64,000 nt of DNA from Rhynchosporium graminicola (Eukaryota; Ascomycota; Leotiomycetes; Helotiales; Ploettnerulaceae): assembly GCA_900074885.1 (NCBI GenBank), contig FJUW01000020.1, positions 150,199 to 214,198 of the forward strand. Reading direction: 5' to 3'. A model generated the notes under the pieces. That model saw only the letters and a list, made by a program, of their open reading frames with translations, had not been told where the DNA came from and made no database searches. Position numbers and translations under genes: made by a program. How positions within the stretch are numbered: position 1 is the first letter of the stretch; the number at the start of each line of letters is the position of its first letter. This document shows positions 1 to 12,664 of this stretch, one piece after another.

Positions 1-1753
1 ATCGATGTGGGAATCCAGCGGTTAGAGAGGTCGAACAGCATTATCGACGGCTCTTTTGAGCGCAACCCAGTGGCTACATGCTCAGCAAGTTCATGCTCCT
101 TCCCTTTTTGGATTCCCTGGAACATTATCTTGAGTTTCGGGTTCTATGTCATCTCTGTGGATGCGTGGAAGATCCGAAAAATCATGGAGACTTCTTGGAA
201 GATATGATCGTCGCTAGGGCTCATGGTTATTTTCTTTTGCAGCTTTTTTTTTGGGGCTGCTTTGTATTTGTAGTTATTCAATGCACACATAAAATAGAGA
301 AATCTGCGCAAAACCTGTGACATATAAAGCTGAGAGAGCAAGGCTAGCTCCAGTGTAATATCTTGCTCTTTGGGGAGAGCCATGAGTGACTCACACAAAG
401 CGCTGGAGGTGTAAGGCTCTTTCCTCTTTGGTCAAAGACACTGTCCCGTCAGTGGAGGATGGAATGGGATTAACATATCGCTTCCGCCAAAAATCTTCGT
501 GTTTGTGGGTCCTACTCATCCTATTCTCCCTTGTAAATATGGATATCCTTCGGGGCAAGTCGCAAATCCGAAGACGACTTGTACGACGCCAGCGGCCAGC
601 AACATCAATAGATATTAAGTAACAATATAGAGGGGTTTGAAAGCGTAGAATGTCTAAGCACAATTATGGTATGAAATTATCGAAGAGTTCAAGAGATCAA
701 GGGCTTCTTACCTCAGGACGCTACCATTGAGATCCAACCTATAAGGACTCGCTTACTATTCGAGTAAGCTTTTCAAGGTTCCTAGTGTTGCGTGGGTAGT
801 ATGCGCAAGATATAGATAGTTGCTGATGGGTAAAATAAGTAGCCTTTTTTTGACGTGAAGTAGCAGGGGCTGCAGCCACGCTGGATATGCTCTCGAGTTC
901 TAAAGCGAGGTGATTACTGCTTATGGAAGCTGATTATAGTATAAAACTGCACGTTTTTGCTTCTGGTATAACAGATAAAGAGCCTTAGTCTCATATCAAT
1001 GCAGTATTTAATTACAGGTCGTCTAGTATGCACACTTTACGCGTACAAGGAGATGAACTTTTACGTATACATAACGTTGCCTTTAGCTTCGCGCGAGAAA
1101 CAACTCCTACTGATCTCTTTGAGAATGGAAATGACGTGAGTTAGGAAAATTGATAAGTTTGCAATTAATTGAGTTAATGACTTAACTCGTGAGCAGTAGG
1201 TACTATGAAAGTAGGTACGATAAGAAAAACAACTTTCCATGTCCTAGAGAGCTTACAGCGAGTAAACTGCGAAACAAATAGCCATATGATAGAGTATAAT
1301 CCTCTAAAGTAGCCATAACGTCTAGTCTTGCCGCCTTCTTCGAATTTGACTTGCTTCTTATTACAAATGCCTTCTTGAGCTTGAACATTTCTTTTGCTTT
1401 TGATAGTAAATCACTGAACCGATAGGCTTTTGAATAGCTTCGCGACGTGTTTATCATTAAGCCTATATTTTGCCAGCTAGAAGAATTACAAAGTTATATT
1501 CTTATCTGATTCCTTAATCGCTCCTTGGTCTTCCAGAACTCGAACAGCCTTACTAAAGACAACCGTCTGGTCTATCTCGTGACTCCCGTCCGATCTTAAC
1601 ACACCAGTCTTTTCTCTGACAACACTTGAAGTTCGAGTAACTGACAATCGGGAATTCCAGGTCAACCTAAGCATATACGGTCCAGCTTACTATCAAATCA
1701 GCTTCTACTTCCTTTGCTCCCTTTCTCTCGATCTCAAAGCAACAAAAGCCACG
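1..1753. other. AT-rich intergenic stretch, no gene recognised
   Basis: Only short overlapping open frames on both strands are present, none with a recognisable domain or a convincing exon structure. The sequence is AT-rich, which would fit decayed repeat DNA, but no terminal repeats or transposase-like frame can be seen. The last 200 bases are probably the promoter and 5' UTR of the gene starting at 1754. Confidence 0.5.
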
Positions 1754-2623
1754 ATGCAGGAATATAACCACCGACAAGGAGACTGGAGACGCACAATATC
1801 CGTCGGCGAAGACCATAGAGTTGGCAGTACAAATCATTCCACGTAAGTGTCAAGTACTTGCCTTGCATCAGGATTTGATGTGACGTTTAGAATGCAAAAG
1901 CTTACACTCCGTAGCATGGAGCATAGTACCCCGGTACTCGACAGGTGGACTCAAATTGGCCTTATGCGCGGCATCAAACCACCCCCGCGTAAATCGCAGT
2001 CGTACGGAAGTCAGACTGACAGTGGAGCTCCTACCACAAGAACTGTGGCTTTCCACCGTTTAGAAGACTCTTTGAACTGTGCGCTCTGGTTGAAAAACCT
2101 GCCCATGGGCACGACCGCTTCATTCCTGACCTCCAGGATCCGCACCGGGCGTATTTCGGCAATACACATCAACAAACCCCTCGAAGATGGACAACTTTAC
2201 GCGGCAAAAGTTGTTTTCATGACGCACATTGGCGCCCAGAGACTGTTAGAGTATCTGCAAACGGCTCAGGGAATTGAGGATTTCGGTGGATTGGTCAAGT
2301 CTGCTTACAATTGGAACGGCTTCCTAGAAAGCCAAAATCAGGAGAGAAGTCGCGTGATCCGCATTCTTGGGCGGGCACCGTACATGAAAGCAAGCTTCTG
2401 GATGTCATACTTGGAGGGCATGGTGACGATTTGCCAGCCTAAATTCTACTACCAAACAACACACTGCCATGAATCAACCCTCCCTGATGGCAGGCTTCAG
2501 GTAGAAATCGGATTCGCAAGGGTCTCAAGCCAGGCTTTCTTCGTAAGGCAGACGATTCTCGACGATCCTACCTTCAGTGACCTCCTCGATGTTGTCTGGG
2601 GTGAGGACCCGTGCGGATGCTAG
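1754..2623 (+). CDS. RRM-like fungal protein, short member of the 'G-DPC tail' family
   Basis: Two exons, 1754-1842 and 1891-2623, joined across a 48-nt intron with GTAAGT donor and TTTAG acceptor, give 273 residues. The start is chosen because the frame opening at 1847 lies inside this intron, whereas the ATG at 1754 splices in phase. Residues about 82-150 contain a short stretch beginning NCALWLKNLP followed by a G-RISAIHIN strand, which resembles the first strand and RNP2-like start of an RNA recognition motif; a second half resembles a repeat of the fold. The protein ends in GEDPCGC. I recall an expanded family in Leotiomycetes and Sordariomycetes with the same NCALW and DPC features, of unknown function. 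A broken longer paralogue lies 3.6 kb downstream. RNA binding is inferred from fold resemblance only. Confidence 0.72.
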
Positions 2624-5600
2624 GACAATGGCTGGGGGACATTATCTGGGAAGAGGTAGCGTTCTTCTATATTGGGGATATTCAACCGAGGACTATGTCA
2701 GAGTGGCGACTCTATATGTAGAATACTAGCTTTATAGCTTTCAACGATTGAAGTTTCAAAGGCGAAGCTAAGATCGCCATAATTCGGCCTTTCGCGTGAC
2801 TTGTCCCTAACATTCCCAAGAGATAATCCCCAAGCTCCAGAGAATATATCTTGATTCTGATGTTTTATAACTTCAAGTCAGAACTTGCTAACTCAAACAG
2901 AAACACGGCTAGCATGATCAAATATGATAATCGCCAGTCTTTAGAACCATTTGGTACAGATTGACAGGTAATAAGTGTCGTGATAGTCCTTTCACTAGAA
3001 GCCATATACACACAAGGAGATTGATTCAGGCCCATGAAATAAAGTTTCTCGTGAATTTTTGCAAATCTGAGGTCTGTACCCACTAATATAATGTTGGGCA
3101 GAAAGTAGAGCAAGCTTGTAAGGCTGGGCAACAAAGAATGACATGATCGGCAGCGTTCTTCCACGGGATGGCATGTGGGTATCCAGGCAGTATATGATTT
3201 GTGCCGATATAAGATAATTCCCTGAACCTCCTCAACTCCATCAGGTAGCTTTTTGGCGGCAGGAAATTTCCAGAAACGTCTCTGGTGTTGCATACTGGAT
3301 ATCTGTTTGATAATCTCCTCTGAGGGCATATCGAAACCAGTAAAATTGTGATTCGGCAATGAAAACAGCAGCAGTAGCGGCACCGATGGTGTTAATGGTG
3401 TCCCAGTTATGGACCCAAATTTCCGTCACTCTGCAGACATAGGCTGAGATGACGCATACGAAAGGTAGGTCCCGTTCTAGGCTTAATTAGGACCATTACA
3501 CACCAGGCCTTCCTCTCATCCATCTTGAACGAAAGACTCAGCTTGGCAGGAACAGCAAGCTGCTTCTAACCCATACCGTACCAACCTGTGGCCCGCTGCA
3601 GAGCAGCAGATATAGATGCAGCGTCGGTCGTTATCGCCATGCTTTAGAGACGTCTAGTCGTATCATCACGACCATAGGCTGTCACGAAGTGATTGGTCTC
3701 GAGTACTTCGGGCACCATTACAAGTCCAAGTTTTGTGCATGATCTTGATCTGTGGACTTAGATTGAGTGCGATATCCCGGGAAACCGTAGCACATGAGTG
3801 GCATTTTGAATCTCTGCGAGCTTAGGTCCAGTTTGCGGAGACTGCCAATGAGAGACAGCTGGCGCACTTTTCAGTATTGAGTGGTGCTAAAATTTGTATG
3901 CCGTAGTGGGGACGCACCGGGGTTTGAAATTGTGGAGGACAGCTGGAAGTGTGGTTTGAGGAATCGTGGTATATATTGAGGCATGACGGTCGCTGCTATA
4001 TATGGCGTCCTTCTCCCGAGATTCAATGATGGCCGATGAATCCACAAGCAGCTTGAAGCGTTAAAATGTTTTCTTTTGACATGTTAACATTTGAACATGG
4101 GAAATCCTTTGTCCGCTAGCAATATAGCAAACAGCTCATTTATATCTTATTCTTCCTCTGAAAACCTGAGTATAGTATAACGTCCAACTGTTTGTCTAAA
4201 TTTCTTGCTAACAGGCGTTTTGGTGCTCCTTTATGGTTTGATCCTGGTCGCAAATATTCACATCCTGCGTCAATCTTTTTACGTAAACCCTACATGATTT
4301 GGCCCAACTTGTAACGGCGCCAGGAAATTACTTCCACGACTGTATACAATTTCAGCGCATTCAAGACACCGTGTCGTGTTCTGTAACAATTCTAATAGCT
4401 GATATCTTGAGGAGTTGATGATCCGAACTGGTGAGCATTTAGAAACTCCAAGCTGTGATGTCGTCAAATAGTCCTCTCGCTTCGAACTAGCGTATGCACT
4501 AGTCTACAATAAGGATCAGGCTGGCTGCGCAGTCTGGTGTTTTCATATTCTCTATTGACTCTAGCAGGAGATATTGATATCGTGAAGGTATGTTAATAGG
4601 TACAATTTGCTTCTGCACTGAATTAACCTTCTCTTCAGAAGTTTGGCCGCTTGACCGTGTTATATTGTGTTTTGCCGGCAAGAGCATTAGCAATAGCATA
4701 GTTTGTCCTGGATCACATGGACCGGGGAACCGAAAAACACTTCTAACGCAGACGACCTCTAGTATCATTACATGACAAGGCGATACTAGATGCTTGAGAA
4801 AACTAATGATAACCGCGCGTCCTTGGGAAACAAAATTCCTGTTCTTAAGCTAGGAAAGTTTTCCGATTTTTGAAGTATCTCATCGTCTGTAATAGGCATT
4901 TATTCTTCCGACTCGTATTTATAATGTATTAGCCTTGTGAGCCTACCTATATAGAACGAATTATCAAGCCGATAACTTGTCACGTGCAGTCTTCGCTTCG
5001 CTTCATTTCCTTGGTGTTTATATTTATGTCATTAAAAAAATCAAAAAATCTGCTTGATTATTGGGGAAGGCGTAATGTGCCTTATACTTAGATAAGAAAC
5101 TCTGCATGGGTATCGAGAATTGCTGGCCTATCATCGGCACTGTAAGCAATGACCAGATAGAAATACAGCAGATAGTGCCGTATAACATCATAGGATTCCA
5201 AGAAGGCTTATTAGACTTACCGTTTCCTGCCATATGATAGAGTGTATATTCTCAAGACCAATATTTAGGCATCCGCAAAACTACAAAGAATCAAAAAAGG
5301 AGTGAATTTTGTATACATTTCTTAAGAAATAGCCTTGCAAGTTCCATTCGCACTTCCCAAATCTGCCTTCGAGCAGAATGAGGGAGAATGCATTAGTCCT
5401 GAGACATGCCCCCCGATTACTATTTTGTTTAAGAGTCCAAAAACTGTGAGGTCTAGTCTTTCGAGACCGAAAGACTATCTCTGATAAAATTCTTTCGCAC
5501 GATGAAGTCTGGGACTATCCATTCTACCTACTCCTACTTTACTGAGGAACCAGCTTCCTGTACTTCGTTAAACAGCCTGATCATATCATGCAACGATTGT

Positions 5601-6255
5601 TTTAAGTAGGAAATTGCTTGCAAGATCCAACAGAGGACGGAAGGGCGGTTTAGAAATCTTGTTTCATCAATTGCTGGACTCTGAATATCAATCACCCGGA
5701 GAAGCCACATGCTTTTCCCCGAGGTTCCGCCACTAACCGTTCTTTACTATATAACCTCCAGTTCACCGATGCCTTGTGAGTTGAGGCAGTTCCTAGAATT
5801 ACCATATGATCACGTGATCGTGTAATCTGACATGTCAACGATGGTGAATCACATCATGGCTTTGCGCATCACCAACGTGACGAGCACCAGTTGCGGCAGC
5901 GCTAGCAGCTATATTCGTGTTTTCAAATAACTGATAGGCCCCTCGACTTGAACTGCAGATAGCTTGCAAAGAGGAACTTATAATTGCCTCTATTTTCTGC
6001 GCTATCGACACAAAAGAATCTCTTCGGTGTGACGAGCACGGGCTCTCGCTCAAGACTGCGATGCTTGTTCTGGCCGGTCACAATATATACATTGACGCGG
6101 TATCATTTCCGACCACTATTTTCACAAATTCGATCTCGAAATCCTGATCGCGCGTCAAAGGCTTGCAGATAAGACACTTCGACATAAATATCCTCGCAGC
6201 TGTCTTCTAGTCTTGCTATTATACGCAAACCCATAATCTGGCAGTTAACCCGAAG
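2624..6255. other. Long AT-rich gap with only doubtful small ORFs
   Basis: No recognisable gene. The longest open frame is the minus-strand one at 2865-3383, listed separately. The remaining frames are under about 90 codons, overlap on opposite strands and show no splice-linked continuation that I can support. Short A/T runs and low complexity suggest decayed sequence, but no repeat ends are evident. Confidence 0.45.
2865..3429 (-). CDS. Doubtful hypothetical ORF pair
   Basis: Two overlapping minus-strand frames lie here: 62 codons from 3429 and 172 codons from 3383 to 2865. The first begins with a hydrophobic stretch. The second has a Cys-rich motif (CHPVEERCRSC) and a hydrophobic C-terminal segment. 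They are in different frames, and no clean GT-AG junction linking them was found. No family is recognised. It could be a decayed gene or a chance frame in AT-rich DNA. Confidence 0.2.
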
Positions 6256-8273
6256 ATGGATAGCAATCATTCGAACTGGAAAAGATTGCCATCCGAAGGT
6301 GGCTCAGCTCGCAGAGATAGACCCGCTGTGAATGCTGGAGGTAAGTCTATGCAGCATCGGAACTGTCTATCGAAGTGCCAATAACCAGTAGTAGACCGAT
6401 CCATTCTATCAGAGACCAGCCATCGTCATTATTCACAGAGCAATTAGCTTCGAAATGGTATGCGTAAGTTTCCTTCCCACATACCGATGCCGGTTGGAAG
6501 CTAAAGCCGGCGAACAGCGACTCCTACTCCAAGCAAGATGACTTTGGCTCATGTCAAGATTATCCACGCCCAAGTCCAAAGTCGTATAGTCAAAGAATGT
6601 AAGATAAGACGACATGGGTATACTGTTTGTTGCGCTGACCTGGGATAGCTATGGCAACTCGTGCGTCTCGAAGCCCGGTTACTGTGGGCGAGCTTTGTGA
6701 CGCTTTGTTTGAGGACGATAGTATTTCCCCCTAACTTCAATTTGAAGACAGTTCCAATTATCCCGGTAGATTTTGATCCTAACGACCACTGTTTTCCAAT
6801 GCTTCGTCGAGGTTTCTTTTAACAAATGACAGCTTCAGACCGTGCCCAGGTGGCTTGGAACTTCATTCAGCAGGTCCCTATCCCAGGAGTCAATGAAACT
6901 TCCAGCGGCTTTGTTCCTTGGAAGAAGTCGGATGACTCAATTAGTGTCACCTCAACCCCCGGCAGCACGACTGATAGCCGCCCAATGGAATGCTCGAGGT
7001 CTACCAGAGAGGACTATCAACAATCATCCTATGATAATAATGGCATGGCGACTATCAGTGATGTGGAGACCCACCCTAAGGTACCTCATCCGGTCAGCCT
7101 TTGCGATATGTCGTACTCTGACTCGGCTATACCTGCGTTGCCATCTGCAGTGGCTTATGGAGAGTCTCTTCTAAGTTATCGTGATATAAATGCCTACGAG
7201 GACAATAGATACTTGATGAACCCTGATGCTCAATCCTTCGTTCCTCATGGCATGGTAACGATAGGACACCCGATGCACCATGGCCCTCATCCTTCTGTTC
7301 CGCATGGCATGGTACCAATGGGATCATTGATTAATCCCGACGCTTACCCATTCGTTCCGCATGGTACGGCATCATATCCTACAGTCCCTGTAGGCGTAGT
7401 AAGCGATGCTATTGACTTCGGTCCCACGATGGCCCCAGCACCATATTTCTCCCATTCTCAGCCACTTCCTCAACGATCTCAAACTACCCACTCTCGTCCT
7501 GCTGCTCCTGGTCTCCATTTATAATTCTCCGCATCGAGATTCCGTACAGGTGAAGAATGCGTCGTGCGTATTGGGACTGCTAGAATGGCTAACGTTGATC
7601 GCTTATCGAGCTACAAGGGCGATGTCACAGAGGAGACAGTTCGGAATACGCAGTGCCCAGATGAACTGAACTCATCACTCCAGAATGAAGGCTTTCCAAT
7701 TGGCACTTCTACTATTGATGTCCTATCTTTGATGAAATTTGCAGCTGTCCGGAACATCGGTATTCATCCGGCAATCGAGGGTGTCTTCCCGAGCGTCGCA
7801 GCCGACATTACGTTCTTCACGCGAGAGGCTGCAGAGTATTACTTTGAGCGAGGTATTGAAGGTAGCTTCAGGTTTAATGGCATGCCGTTAAGATTTATGT
7901 GGAACAAAAACATATGCGTACTAGCCGATCGTTGGAGTTGAGCTAAGACAATCTCGAGTTTTGGTGATTGAGGGTCCCAGGCATCTTGTTTGTTTGGAAG
8001 ATAGTGAGCATGTTCTTCAACAGAAGCTAGTGTATGAGCTTGTGCATAAGCAGACTTGGATGGCCAACGATAGAGATGTTGTCATCTGGCTCGAGTTTTG
8101 CAAGTTGCGAGGGCAGGCTCGCTGCGCCAAGAAGGTCAGTCATCTGGAGGCCAGAAGCTTTATACTATGACCATAACTTACTAATCATCAAACAGCTGAT
8201 CGAAGATATCATTGTCAGTTCCGGTCTTCCAATCGTCTTTTCCTTCGGCGAGGACCCTTGCGGACCACGTTAA
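6256..8273 (+). pseudogene. Broken RRM-like paralogue (G-DPC tail family)
   Basis: The region can be read as the longer form of the gene at 1754. Exon 1 is 6256-6340, followed by a 48-nt intron 6341-6388, the same length as in the paralogue. A conserved-looking body follows: a segment with PVDFDPND then FPMLRRGF before 6820, a Ser/Pro-rich part with FIQQVPIPGVN (about 6863), an RRM-like part starting NSSLQNEGFPIGT (about 7670), a second part with SRVLVIEGP (about 7950), a 61-nt intron 8135-8195, and the tail FGEDPCGPR. Lesions: in-frame TAG 6445-6447, further stops and frame changes between about 6500 and 6730, TAA 6820-6822, TAA 7522-7524, and a frame change near 7935 between CVLADRW and VELRQSRV. 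Segments 6826-7524 and 7564-7941 share one frame. A short, unusually small intron around 7511-7549 could hide one stop, but not the others. Confidence 0.72.
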
Positions 8274-9510
8274 TCAAATTTCTCTCACATTCACCTTCCT
8301 CGCATGGACCTCCGACCAAGCTCGGCTCTTGGTGCGGCATTTTGCTCCAATCATCTACAACTTGGTACTCTTAGATCTATCGTGGATGATGCTAAATATG
8401 TCAAAAGTAGCTCTCGATTAACCCGATAATTTATAGCTAAAGTACTAAAACCGGCCTGGCTCTCGACCCTGAACTCACTATTATCCGCCGGTGCAAGTAA
8501 TTTTGATACCCAAATCGATATGACGAACCTATTACGTTAGGTTCCTGGTGGTCTTCGAGAGACGTGGCTCATCACGGACGATTCGCAGACATTTCAACAA
8601 TCACAGCCATTGTTCCAGGCTGCGGCATGTTGGTATTATTTTTCTTCTTTTAGAAACGGGATCATCCTTCGGCGCTTTTGTATTTCATTTGTTCTTCCAG
8701 GTGCCTAGGGAGGGGAATTCTCTGCATGGTAAAGGAGTGGCGATCGGGTGTGTTTTTTGAGGTTCTGGCTGTCAGTGTAGGTTGCTGCCCTTGGAAATAG
8801 CAATCTACAGAACTCCACGATTTGGATGGGAGAACTCTACTAGCAGCAACATCCTTTTGTTTTCGGCGTAGCATGTGAAATTTGAAATCAATCATCAATG
8901 AGATCAAAAGATGAATAGTTGCACGGCCTATTGCCCCTACTAATTTGTATAGACTGCAGAAACAGTTTCTTGTCTTTTCATCCAAGGGACAAAAGTGGGG
9001 GTGATAGCATACAGCAATAAGTATAGGCTTATTGCTAGGCTGTACTCGATCATCGAACTATTTCCAATTCAGGCTGAGGTAAGAGATGCTGATAGCCTAA
9101 AGCACGCGGTAATCGATACGATCAAGACTATCAGAGAGCGCTGAGTATCATATATCCTCATCGAATGCGAGTACAAGAACAGATATCACAATTAGTGTTA
9201 AGACTGCACAAGGTACAGATAATTATGGCCACCAAATGACCTACTCCATTCTACAGCCATGACATAACGAGAATATGTTGCGAATACAACAGTAATAGTT
9301 CATATGTTGATATACAGCCTCGCTTATCCATATCAACCCAAGTATCAGATACAACGCGGGGCGACTTCATGTGATGTAGTCCTTCTGATTGTCCGACGCC
9401 AACAATATTCTGCAAGATAACACTCCTCTGAATCATCCTCGACCCTGTTAAAAATTCTAATCTCATAGAACAGCACGTTCCTGATGATGTCGAACTTCAG
9501 CAGGTGCACT
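8274..9510. other. Intergenic, nothing recognised
   Basis: This stretch separates the RRM-like pseudogene from the 3' end of the transporter on the other strand. Small frames occur on both strands (up to 107 codons, minus strand, 8662-8985), but none has a domain, signal peptide or supported splicing. The 3' UTR of the transporter presumably occupies the last few hundred bases. Confidence 0.45.
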
Positions 9511-10991
9511 TCAAATGGAGCTTCCCATATCGAGGAACTTTTGTGGAAGCTCGGCAACAGAGAAAACATCGCGGCCGCCATCATTGACTGGGTTTGGGTA
9601 ATAGAAGGCGGCGACAGCAATGTTGACATACACGATGACGCATAGGGAGCCTTCCAAATAATTACTCTTCTGTTTTTGGATCATTAGAACTGCCATGATT
9701 GTAACCACAGGGTGGGAAGAGATACATACCTGGTCTCGCAAGAAGTTACCGACTACCAAAATTGCCAAGATCAAGACGATAATGTTGAAGAGATCGAAAT
9801 TCAAGTCCATCCTCTTTTGCAGTCCCCAACCGACGAGTACCACAAGCGGGCCGTTGAAAAGAGATGTCTGGATGGTGGCACCAAGAACGTGCGCAAGCGC
9901 CATGTTCATCTGATTGTCCCAAGCTTCATCAATAGTCGTAAGATGCTCAGCAAATTTTTCGACGAGAGGAACCAGAATCAAACCGACGAAGCTATCAGTT
10001 ACATGTCGAGTAACAACGATGAATTCGATCTCTTCGGCCAAGCTGATTGAGATGAATGTTACCAATGTGATAGCGATGACAAGTGCAATGATACACTCGG
10101 TGAAAGTGAGTTTTTCCTTTGGACCACCTTCGTGCGAGGAGTGATGCTCGTCCTCCTCAAATATTCCATCATAAATGCTCTCGTTGGTACGCATCTGGAA
10201 GTAGGTGTAGACGGCATAAGCGATGATCAAGAGGACAGATGTAATTCGAGAAATGTGAAGTACATTGTCGGCAACTACTTCATGCGTCGTATGACCACTG
10301 GCGGAGACTGCAGTGTAGAAGGCAGCAGGTACGATGAGTCCAAATCCCCTGACAGAAGTCAGTAAATTTGGAGAGCAAATACAATACCTTTCACTTACGC
10401 AGTCAATAGCAAGTCGCTTCCTACTTCGCCAACAGCCTCGCTGAAGTTCAGCTCGTTGTGACGGACTCCTCCCACGACAAAGCACATTCCGAGGCAAAGT
10501 AGTTGAGTGGCTAGAACGGATCCAAGGATTGCGGCCTGTATGACAGCAAATTGATCGTTCTGAAGCAAGACGATGAACATGACAATTTCAACCACAGATC
10601 CAAGGGTGGTCTCCAAAAGAATACCAAGGACTTTGTGCAGCTTCCGTGCCAGCTCTTGGCCGGCAAATCCAATCAGGTTGGCACAAGGGATCATGGCGAT
10701 GTAGTTCAGGACGAAAATGACCAAGTGGTGATGAGTGTGGAAATATTTGACCCAAATGGCGGCTGGAACGATGGGCCAGAAGATGTTACAGGCTCGGGAG
10801 GCTCTGTTGGTTGATCGCCAACAGATTCTCAAGAAGCTTTTCAGGTGAATTCCCCCTCTACCACTCTCACCTGCTGGCTGGATACCAGTGGTAACTCGAT
10901 AGATATGAGAGAGGGTAGCACGGCGAGATCTTCCTTGAGAGGGCGCGTCATCGACACCAAGATGACCGGATGCAGATCGAGAGGGTCCCAT
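9511..10991 (-). CDS. Ca2+/H+ antiporter-like (CAX/Vcx1 family) transporter
   Basis: Three exons, 10399-10991, 9730-10348 and 9511-9669, with introns of 50 nt (GTAAGT donor) and 60 nt (GTATGT donor), give 456 residues. About ten to eleven hydrophobic segments are visible, with an acidic, His-rich loop near residues 262-275. The two alpha repeats of the cation/Ca2+ exchanger family are recognisable: residues 131-135 (GSVVE) within LETTLGSVVEIVMF, and residues 327-345 (LVEKFAEHLTTIDEA), followed by a long stretch with LGATIQTSLFNGPLVVLVGW. Vcx1-type proteins move Ca2+ into the vacuole in exchange for H+. Here the usual GNAxE motif is GSVVE in one repeat and EKFAE in the other, so transport of Ca2+ specifically is an inference. 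The start at 10991 gives a 70-residue cytosolic tail rich in Ser and Arg. Confidence 0.85.
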
Positions 10992-11661
10992 ATTGAGGCG
11001 TTCTTGATTTGGTGAATGGGGAAAGGCTCCTTGCTGTGGATCACTTTCCAGATTGTATTTGATTAGGAGGAAAATTCATCGCTGGGAGTAGAATACTGCA
11101 GAATTCAGCATATGAGCGGTAGCTCTTTCCGTTCGGTGATTCTCGGGGCTACAATGGGCAAGAGCTATCCACCTATACAATTTCCCTAATCCTTATGCAA
11201 GCCATTTCTATCTCTATCAAGGACGAAGGATATTCCTTCCATTCGAGGCTTTTCGATGTTGAAGCGGATATTGCCAGAACGAGAGGGGAAGAACTACTTA
11301 TCATGACAGCGAATAACACCTGAAAACTGTAGAGATTCTTCCGGAGAGGTTCATTGAATCTGTTTGCTATGCATTGATTCCGCTGTATCAGAATTGGCAT
11401 TACATTGTCGTTCGCTGAAGTAGTTGGTTTCTGCAAAGAAGCTACGGCCAAAGTAGTGTTTGTTAGAAGTCGAAGTGTTCCAATTGAGCTAGGAAGTCAC
11501 AATGTAGCCAGCAGCTACCATTCGATCATGAGCTTGCGAGTATATCCGCGTCAGTATTCAAGAGCCTGGGCGCGACATCTCCCAATACATGTAGAAGTTC
11601 TATTGAAAACTAAGCTTCGAAAACTCTGTTTTCATGTGCATATTGAAGCAAATTCGCTTGA
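10992..11661. other. Intergenic between two minus-strand genes
   Basis: This holds the promoter of the transporter and the 3' end region of the acetyltransferase gene. A plus-strand frame at 11405-11749 overlaps the last acetyltransferase exon in antisense and has no recognisable features. No other gene is seen. Confidence 0.5.
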
Positions 11662-12371
11662 TCATCTCAAGTCTCTGTGGAACAGCACCTCGTCCAGCAA
11701 AGATCCATCAACGGGAGATATTTGCATTCTCGGAATTTCTCCAATCTGAAGAGAGTCGACATGTCAGCTGAAGTGAGAATAGCAGGTTTCCCTATCTGTT
11801 GACGAGACGAACACTAACAGAGAAATAATTCACCTTCGTATATCCTAATTTTGGGTATATGAACTCTGCCGGACTTCCCTTCGTCGTATCAAGCGACTGC
11901 AAGTACGTATCAGCCCGTGTACAAGTCAATGCTACAACATTTCAAGTGGAAATCGAGAATAAATCAACTTACCAACAAGCCTCTATTTTCGCTCAAAGCA
12001 ACCTCCTCCAACATCTCCATAACGCGCCTCGCAATACCTTTCTGCCTCCACCTAGGACTAACCAGCAATTTCTCTACCCCTCCCCTGAACGGAACGGTCT
12101 CGCTCTGCGGCATATCTAGCATGACATAGCCCGCCACTTCTTCAATCCCAGTCATTGAATCTTTCGCCATTTGCATGATGATATGACGGGTGCCCGCTGT
12201 GACTTCAGCTGCTCGAGCTATCCACCAAGCTTCCATGCGTGGTGTAGAGAGGGGAGGGATGAATGTTGCTACCGTATAAGGTGGTGAGGTGATGCATTCT
12301 GCTTGTACAAAAGCGAGAGATGGGATCAGATGAGCGTGCTTGCTTGGATCAAATAGAATTGGAGAATCCAT
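11662..12371 (-). CDS. GNAT-family N-acetyltransferase
   Basis: Three exons, 11973-12371, 11834-11896 and 11662-11745, with introns of 76 nt (GTAAGT) and 88 nt (GTGAAT), encode 181 residues. Residues about 98-122 hold GNAT motif A with RQKGIA at 109-114, the acetyl-CoA pyrophosphate-binding signature. Exons 2 and 3 supply the typical C-terminal GSPAEFIYPKLGYTK and IGEIPRMQISP-DGS elements that follow in fungal GNATs, which confirms the splice model. The substrate is unknown; relatives include small-molecule and antibiotic acetyltransferases. The protein is probably cytosolic, with no signal peptide. The ORF closes immediately if the first intron is retained. Confidence 0.85.
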
Positions 12372-12664
12372 TGTAGGTAAGGATACAGGAGAGAATACTT
12401 GAATTTCTGGTTTGTATGAATTGAGGTTGGAATTCGGAATCGCCGACCTTACGGCTTCGCCTGCTCTCTTATATGGTATATGGAATGCTTAATGTTGGCG
12501 CGATAGTAAACTGTACGAAATCTGAGCATACGTAGATCGTGCTTGTTCACCCATGCCTGCAGATGACTGGAAATGAAGACCGAACAAAAGTGGGGTGGGA
12601 GTCAGTCAAACATTTGCACCCATCTATGTTAGCATTGGTCATAGAATGGATGCAGTAGCATTTC

